From Melitaea cinxia (lineage: Eukaryota; Arthropoda; Insecta; Lepidoptera; Nymphalidae), in contig NC_059408.1 of NCBI RefSeq assembly GCF_905220565.1, positions 12,958,508 to 13,022,507 of the forward strand: DNA of 64,000 bases, given 5' to 3'. Shown in pieces: positions 32,306 through 44,260 of the stretch (its first letter is position 1; each line of letters begins with the position of its first letter). Made by a program: the position numbers and the translations under genes. The notes beneath the pieces are model-generated. The model was not told the origin of the DNA. It searched no databases and saw only the letters and a list, made by a program, of their open reading frames with translations.

Positions 32306-33981
32306 TATTAGATATGTAACAACGTAGTAATACAGGGGAAATAACTTCCACTCAAAGCGATCACATCTGGATGGTCAACTAAAATACCCTTTTGAAAGCG
32401 AGTTTTCATAAAACTAAACTGCTCGAATGTTGAAAGATTTTTATGAATATTTTAAAGGTATTGTAAGAAAAATATTTGCGATTCCGTGACAATAGCAAAC
32501 ATAATTTAAAGATTTTTATTTTTTATTTTTCTGTTGTTGTGCTCGCTGAACCATAAATAGCTCAGTGTTTTAAGAATATTTATATTTTAATAAACCTATA
32601 TATATGTCGAAGACAGCGTTTTTTTAACTGTTGACAGACACCGTGAGGGTGAACAGTAGGATAATCGAGCAAAGAAACTACGTCGTTTTAATGATTTCCA
32701 TTAATAGCTTCTCAATCGTGCGATAAATATACTCGTGTATTTATATATATATATGAAGAGTCCTAATTCTAAGATTGACGTCAAAAACTCAGGGAATTAT
32801 TGGATTTCATAATTTGTACAATTAATGTCATAATTACAATAGATTGAATTAGAAGTTGAAAATTTTAATTACAGATTAATATATACATTTTTAATATAAA
32901 CATAAATACCTAAAACTAGTACTTGTCTGACATATTTCATAAGCAAATTTTGTGTATGATTAGAATTGTCGTTGCTCTTCTAGGATATAAATGTCTAATA
33001 GTGAAAGAATTAACCAACAAACATTAATAATGTTACTTTAACTTTCTTGATTTACAAAATGCTTGAATTATTAAAGAATAAACACATTTTTTACGTTTTA
33101 AGGATTAGATGAAAGCACACAGGATTAAATTGCGTGGGTTATTTTCCACAAAACACATAATAATAAATGTACTAGGGCGCTTTTAGCGCTTGACTTGGCA
33201 ACCATGTAATGAAACATACATAAACGTATATTCTGACATAAATACTAACTGAGAAAAATTACCGGATTAGAACTGACATTTATTCCAAGCAAATAACGTG
33301 CCACGAAATCAATAACAGAAGTAATTAGGTTCTGACAAGACGTCGAGACTGAACACGCATAGAGACTGAATAGCATACGAGTTTTATCATTCTGTGACAC
33401 AGAACAATACAAGAATCTCGCACACTGTTCTTAAAATTATTGCGGAAACTCTACCGCAGATCTCGTACTCAACATTGGTTGAATACAAACCCAAAACGTG
33501 TCATAGAGTACGTCATTATTGTACCCACAGGAAATATTATTTTTTCCTTGCATTAATTAATTTCACTTGAAGTTTTGATCATATTATTTCAAACGCATTC
33601 GTTACGTCTTACACTTGTTTCTCATTTATTCAGGAAAACTGGTAAATTGTAAGCGACACTTTCACAAACGCACCGCACTACAGTGCGCGCTAACTCTAAT
33701 TCAAATGCTTGACAGTCAGTTACGTGACCCGAATAAAAATTTTAGCAAAAGTTTATATTAAATTCGAACTTCATTGCAACCGAAAGTATACCCATTTTCT
33801 ATCTCTTTTCACTTATATCTCAGAGGAGGATCACAGCTTAATATCCGGGTAAGCAGTGAGTTATTTCGCGATATCCTTTTATGAAGGCAGAATTGTAATC
33901 GTGACCCAGCTTTGAGATTTCAGATGAAATATAAATCGGCGATCATTTCGGGCATTTTGTCTAGCGGGTACATATTTATTT
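32306..33981. other. AT-rich unique DNA
   Basis: No supported gene or repeat. Confidence 0.45.
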
Positions 33982-33990
33982 ATGTATTTA

Positions 33991-34077
33991 GGCTGGGTAA
34001 GGACAGCGGAAAAAAGCCGGAAGGAAAAGCCCATATCTAGCAGTAGACTACAATGGGTTGAACTGACTGACTGACTG
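33991..34077 (+). mobile_element. Very short 5'-truncated RTE-type insertion
   Basis: 87 bp ending in ATCTAGCAGTAGACTACAAT, GGGTTGAA and a (CTGA)n tail, flanked by ATGTATTTA (33982-33990 and 34078-34086). The 3' wording resembles the RTE/SINE tail (CCAGCAGTGGACT...GGCTGAA), but the tail repeat is CTGA instead of GTGA, so it belongs to a related subfamily. Confidence 0.65.
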
Positions 34078-34086
34078 ATGTATTTA

Positions 34087-34354
34087 AATATAGGTTGCTA
34101 ACAGAGTATATGCACTTATTTCATGACTAGTTGCTGCCTTAATAACAACACTACATTCATAAAGACAACGGCTTATAATATTTCAATATTGTTGTAATGT
34201 ATATTATAACACATATATCTATTTATACATTATTGAAGGATGAGAAAAAGAAGAGACGAGAGTGTGATTGAGAGTATGGGTGGTGGGAGGATAGGTAAAT
34301 TAATGTATGGTATATATTCGTTTGGCACATTTTTAATATATATTGCACTTGCTG
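34087..34354. other. AT-rich DNA
   Basis: Nothing recognised. The small ORF at 34240-34446 runs into the next repeat and has no domain. Confidence 0.4.
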
Positions 34355-34500
34355 CCTTTTTTTACGTAGGGAAAATCCATCGTGGATACCCTCCGGCGCG
34401 GGAGTGCCAGAGGGCTATGTCTGACCGAAAAAACCACCACGTGTGAGCAGTCGTCCGCCTGGGTGGGGCGAGATGTGGTCGCGCTAGCATGCGCCAAGCT
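34355..34500 (-). repeat. A-rich-tailed retroelement module, reverse copy
   Basis: Reverse of the module at 2884-3085: T run, AAATCCATCGTGGATACC, then CACGTGTGAGCAGTCGTCCG. The tail lies on the left, so the element is on the minus strand. Confidence 0.5.
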
Positions 34501-35020
34501 ACAACTAGTTATTTTTCGTAAAGGCAATTGAAAATCCAATTAAATAAATAAATAAACAAGAAACGAGCTTAATCCATCTATGATTATATGATGATTATGA
34601 TTAAAAATAATTTTATTGTTATTATTATTAATTAATACTACAAATTAAAGAAACTGCAAAGTCCTTATCACTAATAGTGATCTCTTTTATATTTACTTTA
34701 GAAGATACGTTAAAAAATAAACCGCGAACGGTTTGACCGAAAAATTCCTGTATAATGTCTAATGTATAATCACTCCGATATAATTTTAATTTAACCTACA
34801 CTAGCTATAGTTATAATTGGTTATCTGAAAGTTGATATCAAACTATGATATACAATAAATAACAGCGCTTCTCGTTCCTAAGTCATACAGAAACTATTAC
34901 GACTAGGGATACCCGCTTCTATGTTCCCTCTTAATCGTAGCCTCTAATAATAAGCCGATAATATTATTTAATGAAACAAATTTCTGTTTTTGGTGTACAA
35001 TAAAGTGTATTATTATTATT
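34501..35020. other. AT-rich DNA
   Basis: No feature except the motif GGTGTACAATAAAGTG at about 34991-35008, a retroelement 3'-end relic. Confidence 0.4.
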
Positions 35021-35086
35021 AACTTTTTTCGGATTTTATCGCGGTTTATTATTATCTTTTGATTCCCGACGTTTCCGAAAAAAGTT
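35021..35086. repeat. CGACGTTT repeat bounded by 12-bp inverted repeats
   Basis: AACTTTTTTCGG (35021-35032) and its exact complement CCGAAAAAAGTT (35075-35086) bracket TTATCGCGGTTTATTATTAT and GATTCCCGACG. The core matches the repeat at 7340-7437. Confidence 0.55.
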
Positions 35087-35694
35087 GTTTCATTAAATGA
35101 GTAAAATTCGCGTAAACATTAGAAACCGATAATATTATCATAAAATATTAGGGTGAGGTTAATAAAGGCGGTGTAATATTTATGACCTATATTAACGATT
35201 TTTATTAAGTAGAATAGGTTAAGTGTTGACACTGTAATATATTTACGTTTTGAGAGGTAAATTCTTAAGCACTTACTGCTTGATCTTTTTGCGAGAATAA
35301 AGGTTAGCTTAGCGTTAGAATGAATAAAGGGTTTGACAGTACTGTAAAATACAATAGTTTGCTGTTGCTGTTGTTTGCTGATGCTGCTGGCAGAGAAACT
35401 CATTTTCGCTTCATGTTTGTGGGTTCGATTTCCACCCCTAGGTGGAGGTATAATATCAATATGTATAAAATTTTAGAAATATGTACATATCGGTCTCTTG
35501 AAACCTAAAACACAGGCTTCGAGTTACATATCTTAGAGCCAAATGACTGTATGTCAAGGTTATTAATTTTATGACATTTCATTAGATCTATCTAGTCACA
35601 AAGTAGTTTTTCTATAAATTGTAATATACCTACTAAATTAGTTTAAAAAACGAGTTATAGCCTTATCTCATATTATTTTATTATTTGCTCAGAA
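35087..35694. other. AT-rich DNA
   Basis: No supported gene. Two overlapping ORFs (35119-35403 minus and 35320-35508 plus) lack recognisable domains. Confidence 0.4.
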
Positions 35695-35935
35695 TATGGA
35701 GCACCCTGACTGGGGTAGTACCTCGACCTTACAGAAGACCACAGCTAAATAATACTGTTTTCAAGCAGTATTGTGTTCCTGTTGGTGAGTAAGATGTCAG
35801 AGCTCCTGGGGGGATTGGGGATAGGGTCGGCAATGCGCTTGCGATGCTTCTGGTGTTGCAGACGTCTATAAGCTACGGTAATCACTTACCATCAGGTGAG
35901 CCGTACGCTTGTTTGCCGACCTAGTGATATAAAAA
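35695..35935 (+). repeat. TTACCATCAGGTGAGCC-family retroelement, good copy
   Basis: Runs AGAATATGGAGCACCCTGAC, ACCTTACAGAAGACCACAGC, TATTGTGTTCCTGTTGGTGA, GGGGATAGGGTCGGCAATG, TTACCATCAGGTGAGCCGTA and an A10-11 tail. There is no tRNA-like head that I can see. Other copies: 8825, 18990, 43553, 53521(-), 59885(-), 62112(-), 63155. It is probably a SINE or a recurrent LINE 3' end. Confidence 0.65.
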
Positions 35936-38168
35936 AAAAAATTCACTTCGTAACGTCAGTTCAATGTATAAATAAACAACAGGTTTTTTTTAAATAATTA
36001 AGAAATATTATAAACCAAAAATTGTAAAATAGGCCTGAGATATTATAAACGAATATATTTAAGACGAGGTCTTTTGAATAATGATTACCACCTTTTAGCA
36101 GAAGTATTCCTACACATTCATACGATTTTATAGCCTTTTTACCTTGTCTATGCCTAAAAATAGTCCTTAAAATATTAAAAAAATACGTTAAACACGCTTA
36201 ATAAAGCTGTCCAAGCGTTAACAATCTCTCTACGTTTGATACGAATTGTGAAGGAATTGAAGCATGAAAATCACACGCGGCACTGCCTCCAATACCTGCG
36301 TTCCATCGACGTACCGCCTTTGATATGCTCAATTGAATCCTAATGCTAGTATGCAATGGAAATAATCACGTTTTAATTAACTACCTGAAACAGACTTTTT
36401 TTTTCAAAAAGTTTAATAGAAGCATTTCATCTAGTAGATAGATATCGAAATACAAGGAGGACATATCTAACCTAATCTAGGATGTCTAACTAGAAATATA
36501 CGTAAAACAGTATATATGTAAAACAGTTGCTTCTCATCTGTTTTATGTTGTACTATAAATAGTAAAAATCACAATCGTTTCTCAAAAGTTTTACGATATC
36601 GAAAAAGTAAAAAAGTATACATGACCTTGTATCTGATTTACAGCCCGGGACAAAACTTTAGCACACAAAACATTTTTCATTACAACTCTTAATAATAATA
36701 AATTATTTTTTACTTTTTGACGTTACTATTAAGGTTGGTTAAGATATTCATTCAAATATCAGAAAGATTAAGCTATTGTTTACCTAAAGGTTCCGAGTAA
36801 GATCGTGCCTGTTCGTGATGGGATCATGAATGGAAGTATAAAATGGGTGGAAGTCGGTTTTTTTTTTCGTTTGCCAGCAAACACGATTATTTTTAACTCC
36901 AATCAGCCTCTTCGACAGTGATTCATATAGGGTTTTTTAATTAATTTATGGTTTAAATATGAACTTCTCCCCTCATCTTGGATAGAATTGTTTGTTGTTC
37001 AACACTATTTAATTGTTTACCATTTCATTACACAGCACGTAATAGCTTACTCAAACAATTTTCAACAGCATTCAGATCAGAGGGGTATGCTTGCCACTTG
37101 ACAACCACAGCCAATGAGTCATAAGTGATTAATTTATAATCCAAATAAGAAATATGAATATGAAAACCATAAATAATCGTTTGTGTTTTTTAAAGGATTT
37201 TTTAGGAAAATATAATAAATATGTGAAATTTTGAGCGGAATATAGCAAAGCAGTTCTATGTTATGTCCTATACTTATAAATTCAACGCCACTAACAGTCT
37301 TGCAAACTATCACAATTTCTATAAAAAACTAGGATTACATTCGTTTTAAAAGTTTATATCTCAAAGATATATTTATAATAGAACACGCTCGTGCAACCTA
37401 AGCTCGGTATAAAAGATACTTTATACGTATTAACAGTGATAATCCGCTTTTCAGAGAATGGTGTTTTAAATTTAATTAACCATTAATGGGTTCTTATATC
37501 TCATCTTTGCTATTTATATCAATTATAATACCAGTAAAGTTGATTTGAGAACTTGAAATTGGTTAAAATATGAATAAATTTTACATTACTAACGCTATGA
37601 ATCGTAACTATTAATCGTACTCTATCACACATAAATTAAAATAAGAGACTTATGAAGGGACTTTCATAAAAAGAAAAAATACCTCCACTTTGCGTATTTC
37701 TACTCATCGATTTCAATCTTTATCCATTCCTGTTCGGAATCACATCCACAATGGTTCATCATTCAGACAACACTTCTTTAACATAAGAACAGTCGTAAAC
37801 TCGAACATATATTTCAGAACAGTCGTAATGTTTATCAGCATCTATCATTGATCTTTACATCATCATATGTATACACATGATATGCCGGGTAGCCGGTATA
37901 AAGTAACTAAACAATGTTAATCATCTTTGTAGTACATAGCTGTGATAGTACAAAATGGTTTATTACAAAATATAATTGAAATACTTCGCAACCTTTACAA
38001 AATTTTAGAAAATTTTGGATTTTGTGACGACGTCGTTTAATCAAAAATATTTCGAATACTTTGGACTTATTTTAAAACAGATATTCCAATGAATATTGTC
38101 ACTTTGTAGTCTATTTGAAACTGTCAAAATATTGACTGATTCAAAAGTCACTCTGTTATATTAAATAG
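35936..38168. other. AT-rich unique DNA, small repeat relics
   Basis: No gene seen. At about 36855-36890, AAGTCGGTTTTTTTTTTCG and GTTTGCCAGCAAAC form the reversed end of the ACCGACTTC family. GGGACAAAACTTTAGCACAC at about 36646 looks like a Tc1/mariner-type tip, but no matching second end was found. Confidence 0.4.
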
Positions 38169-38178
38169 CTTTCCTTTT

Positions 38179-38486
38179 CTCTTCTTCTTCTCTCTTCTTA
38201 GAAATAGGCCTCCACAAATTCGAGCCTAAAATGGCGTGAATCCATAATCACACGCTGGGCAGACGATTTGGTGACGCAGGGCTGGCTTTGTCACACCAAA
38301 GACGCTGCTGCCCGTCTTCGGCCTGTGTATTTCAAAGCCAGCAGTTGGGTGGTTATTTCGTGATCAGTTGGCTTTTTAAGTTCCAAGGTGGTAGTGGAAC
38401 TGTGTTATCCCTTAGTCGTCGCTTACGAAACCCTGGGAAAGAGAGGAGGTGGCTACATTCTTTACTGCCCTAACCACACAGTAGAA
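38179..38486 (-). mobile_element. RTE-derived mini-element, copy C
   Basis: Minus-strand copy of the mini-family: leader with GTGTGGTTAGGGCAGTAAAG, GTTCCACTACCACC and CGTCTTTGGTG, then the junction ATTCACGCCATTTTAGGC and the tail TTGTGGAGGCCTATTTC. The final simple repeat is GAA-rich instead of GTGA. Flanked by CTTTCCTTTT at 38169-38178 and 38487-38496, a 10-bp target duplication. It lacks the ~13 bases around GCAAAACACATGA. Confidence 0.8.
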
Positions 38487-38496
38487 CTTTCCTTTT

Positions 38497-39236
38497 ATGT
38501 ATGGTAAATTAATGTTCTGGCATTTCTATATTCAGCGATTTTTAATCCTCTTCTTCTTCAGTTTGTAACACAATAAATTTATAATTATGCTTATTTTTAG
38601 ATATATTAGACCTTAAAGGTCTTAATAGTGGAACATTATAAAGGTACTGTTCAAAAGAGACCGCCGGCGATGTCTTGTTAAAAAATTCAGTCTTGCAATG
38701 CATTTTGTAGACGTGCTTTGAGTAGTCAGGCAATTAGTCTCAAAATTGAATTGAATTTATAGATATTCTTCGTCATTATTTAAAAAAAATATATATATAA
38801 ATTCAGAATATTTCACATAAACTTAAGTTGGTTCACAAGTACGAATTTTATATTGTTTTGGTCTCTGTAGCCTAAGTCTAACAAGTACTAAAAGTAATAT
38901 ATGTACCAAAATCGGCTTTGCTGCAATATTAAAATGCTTTCAATATAGGTGGTACTAGATACTTTAGGATTAAGAAAGTTTTGCAGTATTTATTACGAAA
39001 GTTTTAATGAACTCTTCATTCTTAATGGTGTAATTATTTTAATGATTAATATATTTTATAAATTTTTGGCGCTAATGAATTGAAACGCAGTGAAATACCC
39101 TTCGAATTATTATTAAACATTTTCTTTCATATGTAAAAGATGTAAATTTAAAATCACCTTAAATATACGTAGAACTATTTTACAGGTGTTTTGTGGGCGT
39201 AGTAATACAGCAATCGGATGCATATAAAAAGAAGAA
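38497..39236. other. AT-rich unique DNA
   Basis: Nothing recognised. Confidence 0.45.
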
Positions 39237-39390
39237 GAACAAGAAGAAATATACTTTATTGTGCATACAAGTTAACATACATAGGTATCTTAAAAATAAA
39301 ACTTACAAAAAATAATATGCACAAAGGCGATCTTATCGCTGGGTAAGCGATTTTCCTAGACGACCTTGAGACAGAGGAGATTTTAAAACA
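39237..39390 (-). repeat. LINE/SINE 3' end, GCACAATAAAG type, reverse
   Basis: Plus strand AATATACTTTATTGTGCATA through GCACAAAGGCGATCTTATCG. This is the reverse homologue of 26640-26795. Confidence 0.55.
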
Positions 39391-39466
39391 ATACAGATTA
39401 GGGTCATCAAAATGGCGAAACAAAAATTTAAAAAAGTGAATCCTACAATCTATATAATACTAGCGA

Positions 39467-39904
39467 TCCGCCCCTGCTTCGCACGGGTGCAATGCTGATA
39501 CTAAATATACTACAGAATGTCTTTATTTATAGTGTGAAGCTAGCGTATAGCATGGTTATTAACATAATAACAACAACATTCAAATATGCGTCATTAGATT
39601 ACACGTTGTTACAGAATGCGTTGAAGAAATAAAGGTTCACTGCTCGTTTCCCGTAGGTGATAGCGTGATATTATGTAGCCTATATGTTGACCCGACTTCT
39701 TAATAATATTCGTGCCAAATTAATCCATGCAGTACTTTTTAAGTTTATCCCGGACATAGATACAGACAAACAGACAAAAATTCTAAAAACTATATTTTTG
39801 GCTTTGGTATCGATTGTAGATCACACCCCAAATATTCTTTTAAAAAAATATTCAATGTACAGTTTTGACTTTCCTACCATTTTATTATATGTAGGTATAG
39901 CTGA
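39467..39904 (-). mobile_element. Helitron-like element
   Basis: Plus strand starts CTAGCGATCCGCCCCTGCTT; its first ~70 bp match the start of 17805-18373 and then it diverges. Interior GATACAGACAAACAGACAAA; far end GTAGGTATAG. The shared 3' end on a different body is typical of Helitron families. An 85-codon ORF inside (39684-39941) shows no domain. Confidence 0.6.
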
Positions 39905-40088
39905 CCTAGCAAACTTCGTATCGCCTTATTTTTTTTCTTAAATATAATAATTACATATATCAAAACCAAATATACCCTATCTTTCAAGTTGGATCAAACT
40001 GCATACGGTGTGCAAATTTGATTAAAATCGGTTAAGTAGTTTAAGAGTTCATCGCGGACAAACATTGTGACACGAGATTTATATATAT
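39905..40088 (-). mobile_element. Second Helitron-like element, abutting
   Basis: Plus strand CTGACCTAGCAAACTTCGTA ... TTAAAATCGGTTAAGTAG ... GACACGAGATTTATATA. Related in wording to 54471-54664. It sits directly against the previous element, so one probably inserted at the other's end. Confidence 0.5.
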
Positions 40089-40475
40089 TAAGATAATAAT
40101 AACATATAGTAGTAATTGTGGATTTGATTTTTCAAAGGAAAAATATTTTATAAACTATTCAGCTGTTTGTTGAATATGATTGTTTGGTTTTGTATTGTGC
40201 TAAATTCCGGGCCCCGACGCAAGGTTCTCATCATACTGGGTAACGTTGCGTGTGAATCACTGCGTGTGAGCTATAACGAGGATATTATATTTGTGTGTTA
40301 GCCGACTTTAAAAAGAAGGAGTATATATTTCAAATAATTAACTGTTTATGTAATTTTATAATATCTATCATAACAAAACAATATCGATAGGCTGAAGTGA
40401 TGCTAAAAAATATTAAAAAATAAATGACAATCGCAAACGAAGTCTTACCTCAGCTCTTAACATTGTGATAATATG
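40089..40475. other. AT-rich DNA
   Basis: No feature recognised. Confidence 0.4.
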
Positions 40476-40486
40476 TAATAACTCAT

Positions 40487-40590
40487 TTTTTTTTTGCCTT
40501 TTGCAGTCCATTGCTGAACACAGACCTCCCCAAGTTTGCGCCAGACATCCCGGTTTTCCGCAATTAAATAAAAATTAAATAACAATTAAA
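40487..40590 (-). mobile_element. 5'-truncated RTE LINE insertion with filler
   Basis: Reverse of the LINE 3' end: plus strand CAGTCCATTGCTGAACACAG, CCTCCCCAAGTTTGCGCCAG and ACATCCCGGTTTTCCGC. The 5' end carries ~30 bp of AATTAAATAA-type filler not present in the LINE. Exact 11-bp duplication TAATAACTCAT at 40476-40486 and 40591-40601. The tail is a T run on plus (A run on minus) instead of GTGA. Confidence 0.8.
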
Positions 40591-40601
40591 TAATAACTCA
40601 T

Positions 40602-40955
40602 ATTATGCAACAATTAAGGCGACGTTGCGACTTTTATTAATATGAAATCATTATTTATTTTACGACAATATTTAGACAAGTCGTTTTTTATTCGACTTTT
40701 AATATAAATATTTTAATCAAAGGCTTTTTGCACCTGCTATTCTAAGTGCATTTATAATCACTACTAAGTGCTTCATAGAAATATCTTTTTACCGTTCCTT
40801 AGGAACATGCAGGCATTATGTCCAATATAATAAAATACCAAATATAGTAAAATTCACAAAAACCCTTACGCATTAAGTTTATATCAAAAATAATATCTAC
40901 ACAAAAAAAATACTTATACGAATAAATCAATGTAAAAACCAATAATTGTGTGTAC
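40602..40955. other. AT-rich DNA
   Basis: No feature recognised. Confidence 0.4.
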
Positions 40956-40964
40956 TTACCAAAA

Positions 40965-41240
40965 AAAAAAGAATCTTCAATTACATCGACTAGTAAGTAA
41001 TACAACGTGGGTAGACAAAATAATAGTCAAGTAAATGCACATTATTTAGAGATAATTCAAAAAGCACTTGTACTCATCCTCATCGTACTCGATCAAATTT
41101 TAATGAGACTACATAACAAGCATCTCTTTTCAATTAAAAAAAGAATAATCGAAATCGGTTCACCCAGTTAAATGTTATGAGGACAAAAAAAGTACAGTCG
41201 AATTGATAACCTCCACCTTTTTCGAAATCGGTTAAAAAAT
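40965..41240 (+). repeat. ACCGACTTCAA-family element, longer copy
   Basis: CTTCAATTACATCGACTAGT, AAGTAATACAACGTGGGTAG, AATAGTCAAGTAAATGCACA, then AGTCGAATTGATAACCTCC and CGAAATCGGTTAAAAAA. The two ends read ACTTCAA and TTCGAAATCGGT, suggesting short inverted termini. Confidence 0.55.
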
Positions 41241-41944
41241 ACTTTAATCAAGTAGGCTTCAAAATCACTTAAATTTTCTAAACACTTTTTACTAATGTAA
41301 CACAAAAATAAAAATTGTACCAATTTAAATTTTCTTTTAACAAAACAAAATTATATTTGTTTTAATAAATTAACTATAGTTAAAAGCGAAGGTATCTCTT
41401 ATCAAGAATGTAGATTCCGCTCAGATGAATCGACGAAAAACTCCGTGGTTACTCTTTTAAAAAATACTGTGTAGTATATATACACATCCGTACTCCTTTC
41501 ATTAAAAAGTCTTGAAAAGTTGTAGTTTTTTCATTAAAAAGTCTTGAAAAGTTGTGTTTATTTATTTTTGTCAGAAGTAACACTATGACAGAGTATTTTT
41601 TAGAAATTTAGTATCTATGTTGAAACACATTTTCCGTTATATTAATTTTTAAAGACGATTTTTTTTTATTCGACAGATTTTTAAAAAAAAATTTATGTCT
41701 ATTATGTCACAACTGTTTATTGTGTATGTTTGTTGTATAGGCCCATTTCATTTTGATCGAAAATCGACAAGCACTTTTTGAGTAATCCTCAATAATAGGT
41801 ATTTAATTGACAATTTTTTAACGACCTACCCTACACGTCGTATTATTTTTCGTTGTCGAGCAAACACAATTGTTATATAACACGATGAAAGATAGCATTG
41901 TTTCTGCATGATACATTGTGAATTTGGTTTCGCTAGAAATATTT
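41241..41944. other. AT-rich DNA
   Basis: Nothing supported. A local direct repeat of TTCATTAAAAAGTCTTGAAA lies at about 41499-41553. Confidence 0.4.
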
Positions 41945-42440
41945 GTAATAAAAAAATAAAAAAATTAAAATAAAAATGTTTATTACTCAGACAACAAAGG
42001 GTCCATAATTGTTAGTGAAAATAAAAGATGAAAGCTTAATAACTAATGTTAGTACTTAATAACTAAAAGTGACTTTGTAATGTCACACAAATGCCTGAGT
42101 AGTGGACAGTCCCCGCTATCGGCGATGACCCTTAAGACATTGTTGCGGCTGCCACGCACTCGCCTTAAAAGTGAGCTAGCCTTTTTGCGCAGAATGGCCG
42201 GGAAACTGTCGACCCCTGCGTGCGCGAACATACTAGAGGCAGTGCAGTACCGCGGCAGCCCCAACAATGCCCTAAAGGCGTTATTGTACTGTACACGCAA
42301 GGCGTTGTAAGACCTCTGAGTATAGCTGACCCATAGACTGCTCGTGTAAAAAGAAGTGCAGTAAGCTTTAAAAAGCGTGATCTTAACTGGTGTTGAGCAA
42401 CGAGCAACGTTCTAAAGCAGATCGTTCTGCGTAATGTTGT
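41945..42440 (-). pseudogene. LINE RT C-terminal fragment
   Basis: Minus-strand translation gives a thumb and C-terminal region in two frames: ITLFKAYCTSFYTSSLWVSY-like residues, then MRVQYNNAFRALLGLPRYCT, SMFAHAGVDSFPAILRKKAS and LLRRVRGSRNNVLRVIADSG. This is the part of a jockey/CR1-superfamily non-LTR element after the RT active site. All catalytic motifs are missing, so it is a 5'-truncated insertion. An AATAAA signal on minus and an ATTTT-rich tract near 41945-41985 mark the 3' end. No target duplication was found. Confidence 0.75.
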
Positions 42441-43552
42441 TGTTGTTGTACAAAAAAAAATTGGCACGTACCTGATCTTTGCTTTTTTGAAACATCATCA
42501 TACGTCGGTGTTTATTTTATAGATTACGAGTAAGTGTGTTACTTTATTATTCATTGTTATGAAGTAACACAGTAATAAAAATTACTAATACTTAGAACAC
42601 AATTTAGATCATAAATTAGATTGAGTTATTAAAATGGGTAGATAAGCTTTATTTGAATGTTTACTATCCAACGAAATATTTTATCGAAAGAAAATACTAA
42701 TTTTCTTGAATCCCTTTCAGGTTCTAGATGATGTAGATTAGTCTGCAAAGTTAACAGAAATAATTGCAAGTTAGGCATAATCTTACAGTCGTTTGAGATT
42801 GATTGATAATTACCCGCGTAACGACTGCTAGTCACCATGACGATGTTCCCTTATTCTACTACTAATCCATAAATACTGCGAACGTCGCTAGTACCGAACG
42901 GAAAAAAAATTCCCAATAAAACGATCTGCTTTTACATTCATCCGTATTCAACAGATGCTGATTCACTTCTTCTGTGAAGGTGGTTAAAAAGCGGAAATGA
43001 GTTCGAACTCTTTCTATGGACATTGTAAAAGCATCTGATAATGATATCTCGTCGAACGTTGCAAAAATTATCGCAAAAGTATTTGACCTTTTCTCAAGTA
43101 ATAAAGTCAGCTTTAAAAAGGTTTTCTTTCGTCAGGTGACCATTTTCTTCATTAGATTTTATTGCAATTAAAGACAACGAACCTCTATCTCCTATTCAAC
43201 GCTTCGTTAAATAATGAAACGAAATTATGGTTTTAATTTACCAACGATACTTACGAAGTTAATTGCTTCCGAAGATACTTAATTATCATTTTTTATGAAA
43301 CGCTCTCCTAAAAATTTATTACGAGAAATGTTTGAATGTTTAGTACAAGAGTTTTTAATATTTAAACGTCTTATCTTCTGAGTATATAAATAAAGACGAG
43401 ATTAGGTAACTGATCCACATAATTTTGTATTTCGATTTAATAAAACAAGAGAGAGTAAATCTCTGAGATCTGAGACTAAATAAGCTAGTACGCAAATATT
43501 TGCAAACCGTGACTGTGTATTGTACAAGTAGAACGAACGCCAAAGAAAATAG
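42441..43552. other. AT-rich unique DNA
   Basis: No gene or repeat recognised. Confidence 0.45.
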
Positions 43553-43772
43553 ACTAGGGTAACCTACAGACCTTACAGAAAATCATAGTACAATAAAATT
43601 GTTCTCAAACAGTACTGTGTTCCTGTTAGGTTTAAATTCCGCTTAGTGAGATAGTCAGAGTTCCTAGGAAGTACAGTGTCGACATTAACAATGCTTCTGG
43701 TGTTGCTCGCGTCCATAGACTACGGTATCTGCTTATCATCAGTCAGAGCTTTCGTTTCTTGCTTGTCACCCT
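43553..43772 (+). repeat. TTACCATCAGGTG-family retroelement, decayed
   Basis: AGACCTTACAGAAAATCATA, CAGTACTGTGTTCCTGTTAG, AATGCTTCTGGTGTTGC and CTTGCTTGTCACCCTAGTA follow the order of the copy at 35695-35935. No A tail left. Confidence 0.55.
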
Positions 43773-43781
43773 AGTACTATA

Positions 43782-43885
43782 TATTCGTTTACCAGCAAAA
43801 TAAAAAACCGACTTCAATTCCATAGACAATATTATATAGTCGAATTGAGAAACTTTCTCCTTTTTTTGAAATCGTTTAAAAAATA
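43782..43885 (+). repeat. Miniature ACCGACTTCAA-family element with both ends
   Basis: TTTACCAGCAAAATAAAAAA, ACCGACTTCAATTCC, then AGTCGAATTGAGAAAC, TTTCTCC and TTTTTTTGAAATCGTTTAA. Both ends of the family are present, separated by ~50 bp, so it is an internally deleted copy. Confidence 0.5.
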
Positions 43886-43914
43886 CACATAAATCTTTTA
43901 ACCTTTATAACTCG

Positions 43915-44029
43915 TTTCTAGTAACTTAGGCTACTTTTATTTTAGAAATTTATTTATTTTATAGCTCTGCGAACTAAACAATAACTTTTTTGTTAAATAC
44001 CACGCGGACGAAGTCACAGGCACAGCTAG
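43915..44029 (+). mobile_element. Helitron 3' fragment
   Basis: TAACTTAGGCTACTTTTATT ... CCACGCGGACGAAGTCACAG then GCACAGCTAG followed by T. It keeps the 3' third of the 7453 family. A shorter relic of the same end lies at about 44180-44260 (GCGGATGAAGTCGCGGGTAC). Confidence 0.65.
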
Positions 44030-44260
44030 TAAATAATAGTAATAATAAAATTATTATTTAAATAAATCAGGTATCAAATGTTGTAATAATTATTATTATT
44101 ATTTGGTACCAATATAGTTGGAGTGGATTGAAAATAACTGAATTTAGAGTTATTCTGTTATATTATAGTTCTTATAGTTTCTGTTATTTATTTTATAACT
44201 GTGAACTGAACAATAATTATTTTATTAAATTCTACGCGGATGAAGTCGCGGGTACAGCTT

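Noticed and set aside
36646..36700. Tc1/mariner element starting CAGCCCGGGACAAAAC
   Set aside because: Only one possible tip; no inverted counterpart or transposase remnant within the next several kilobases.
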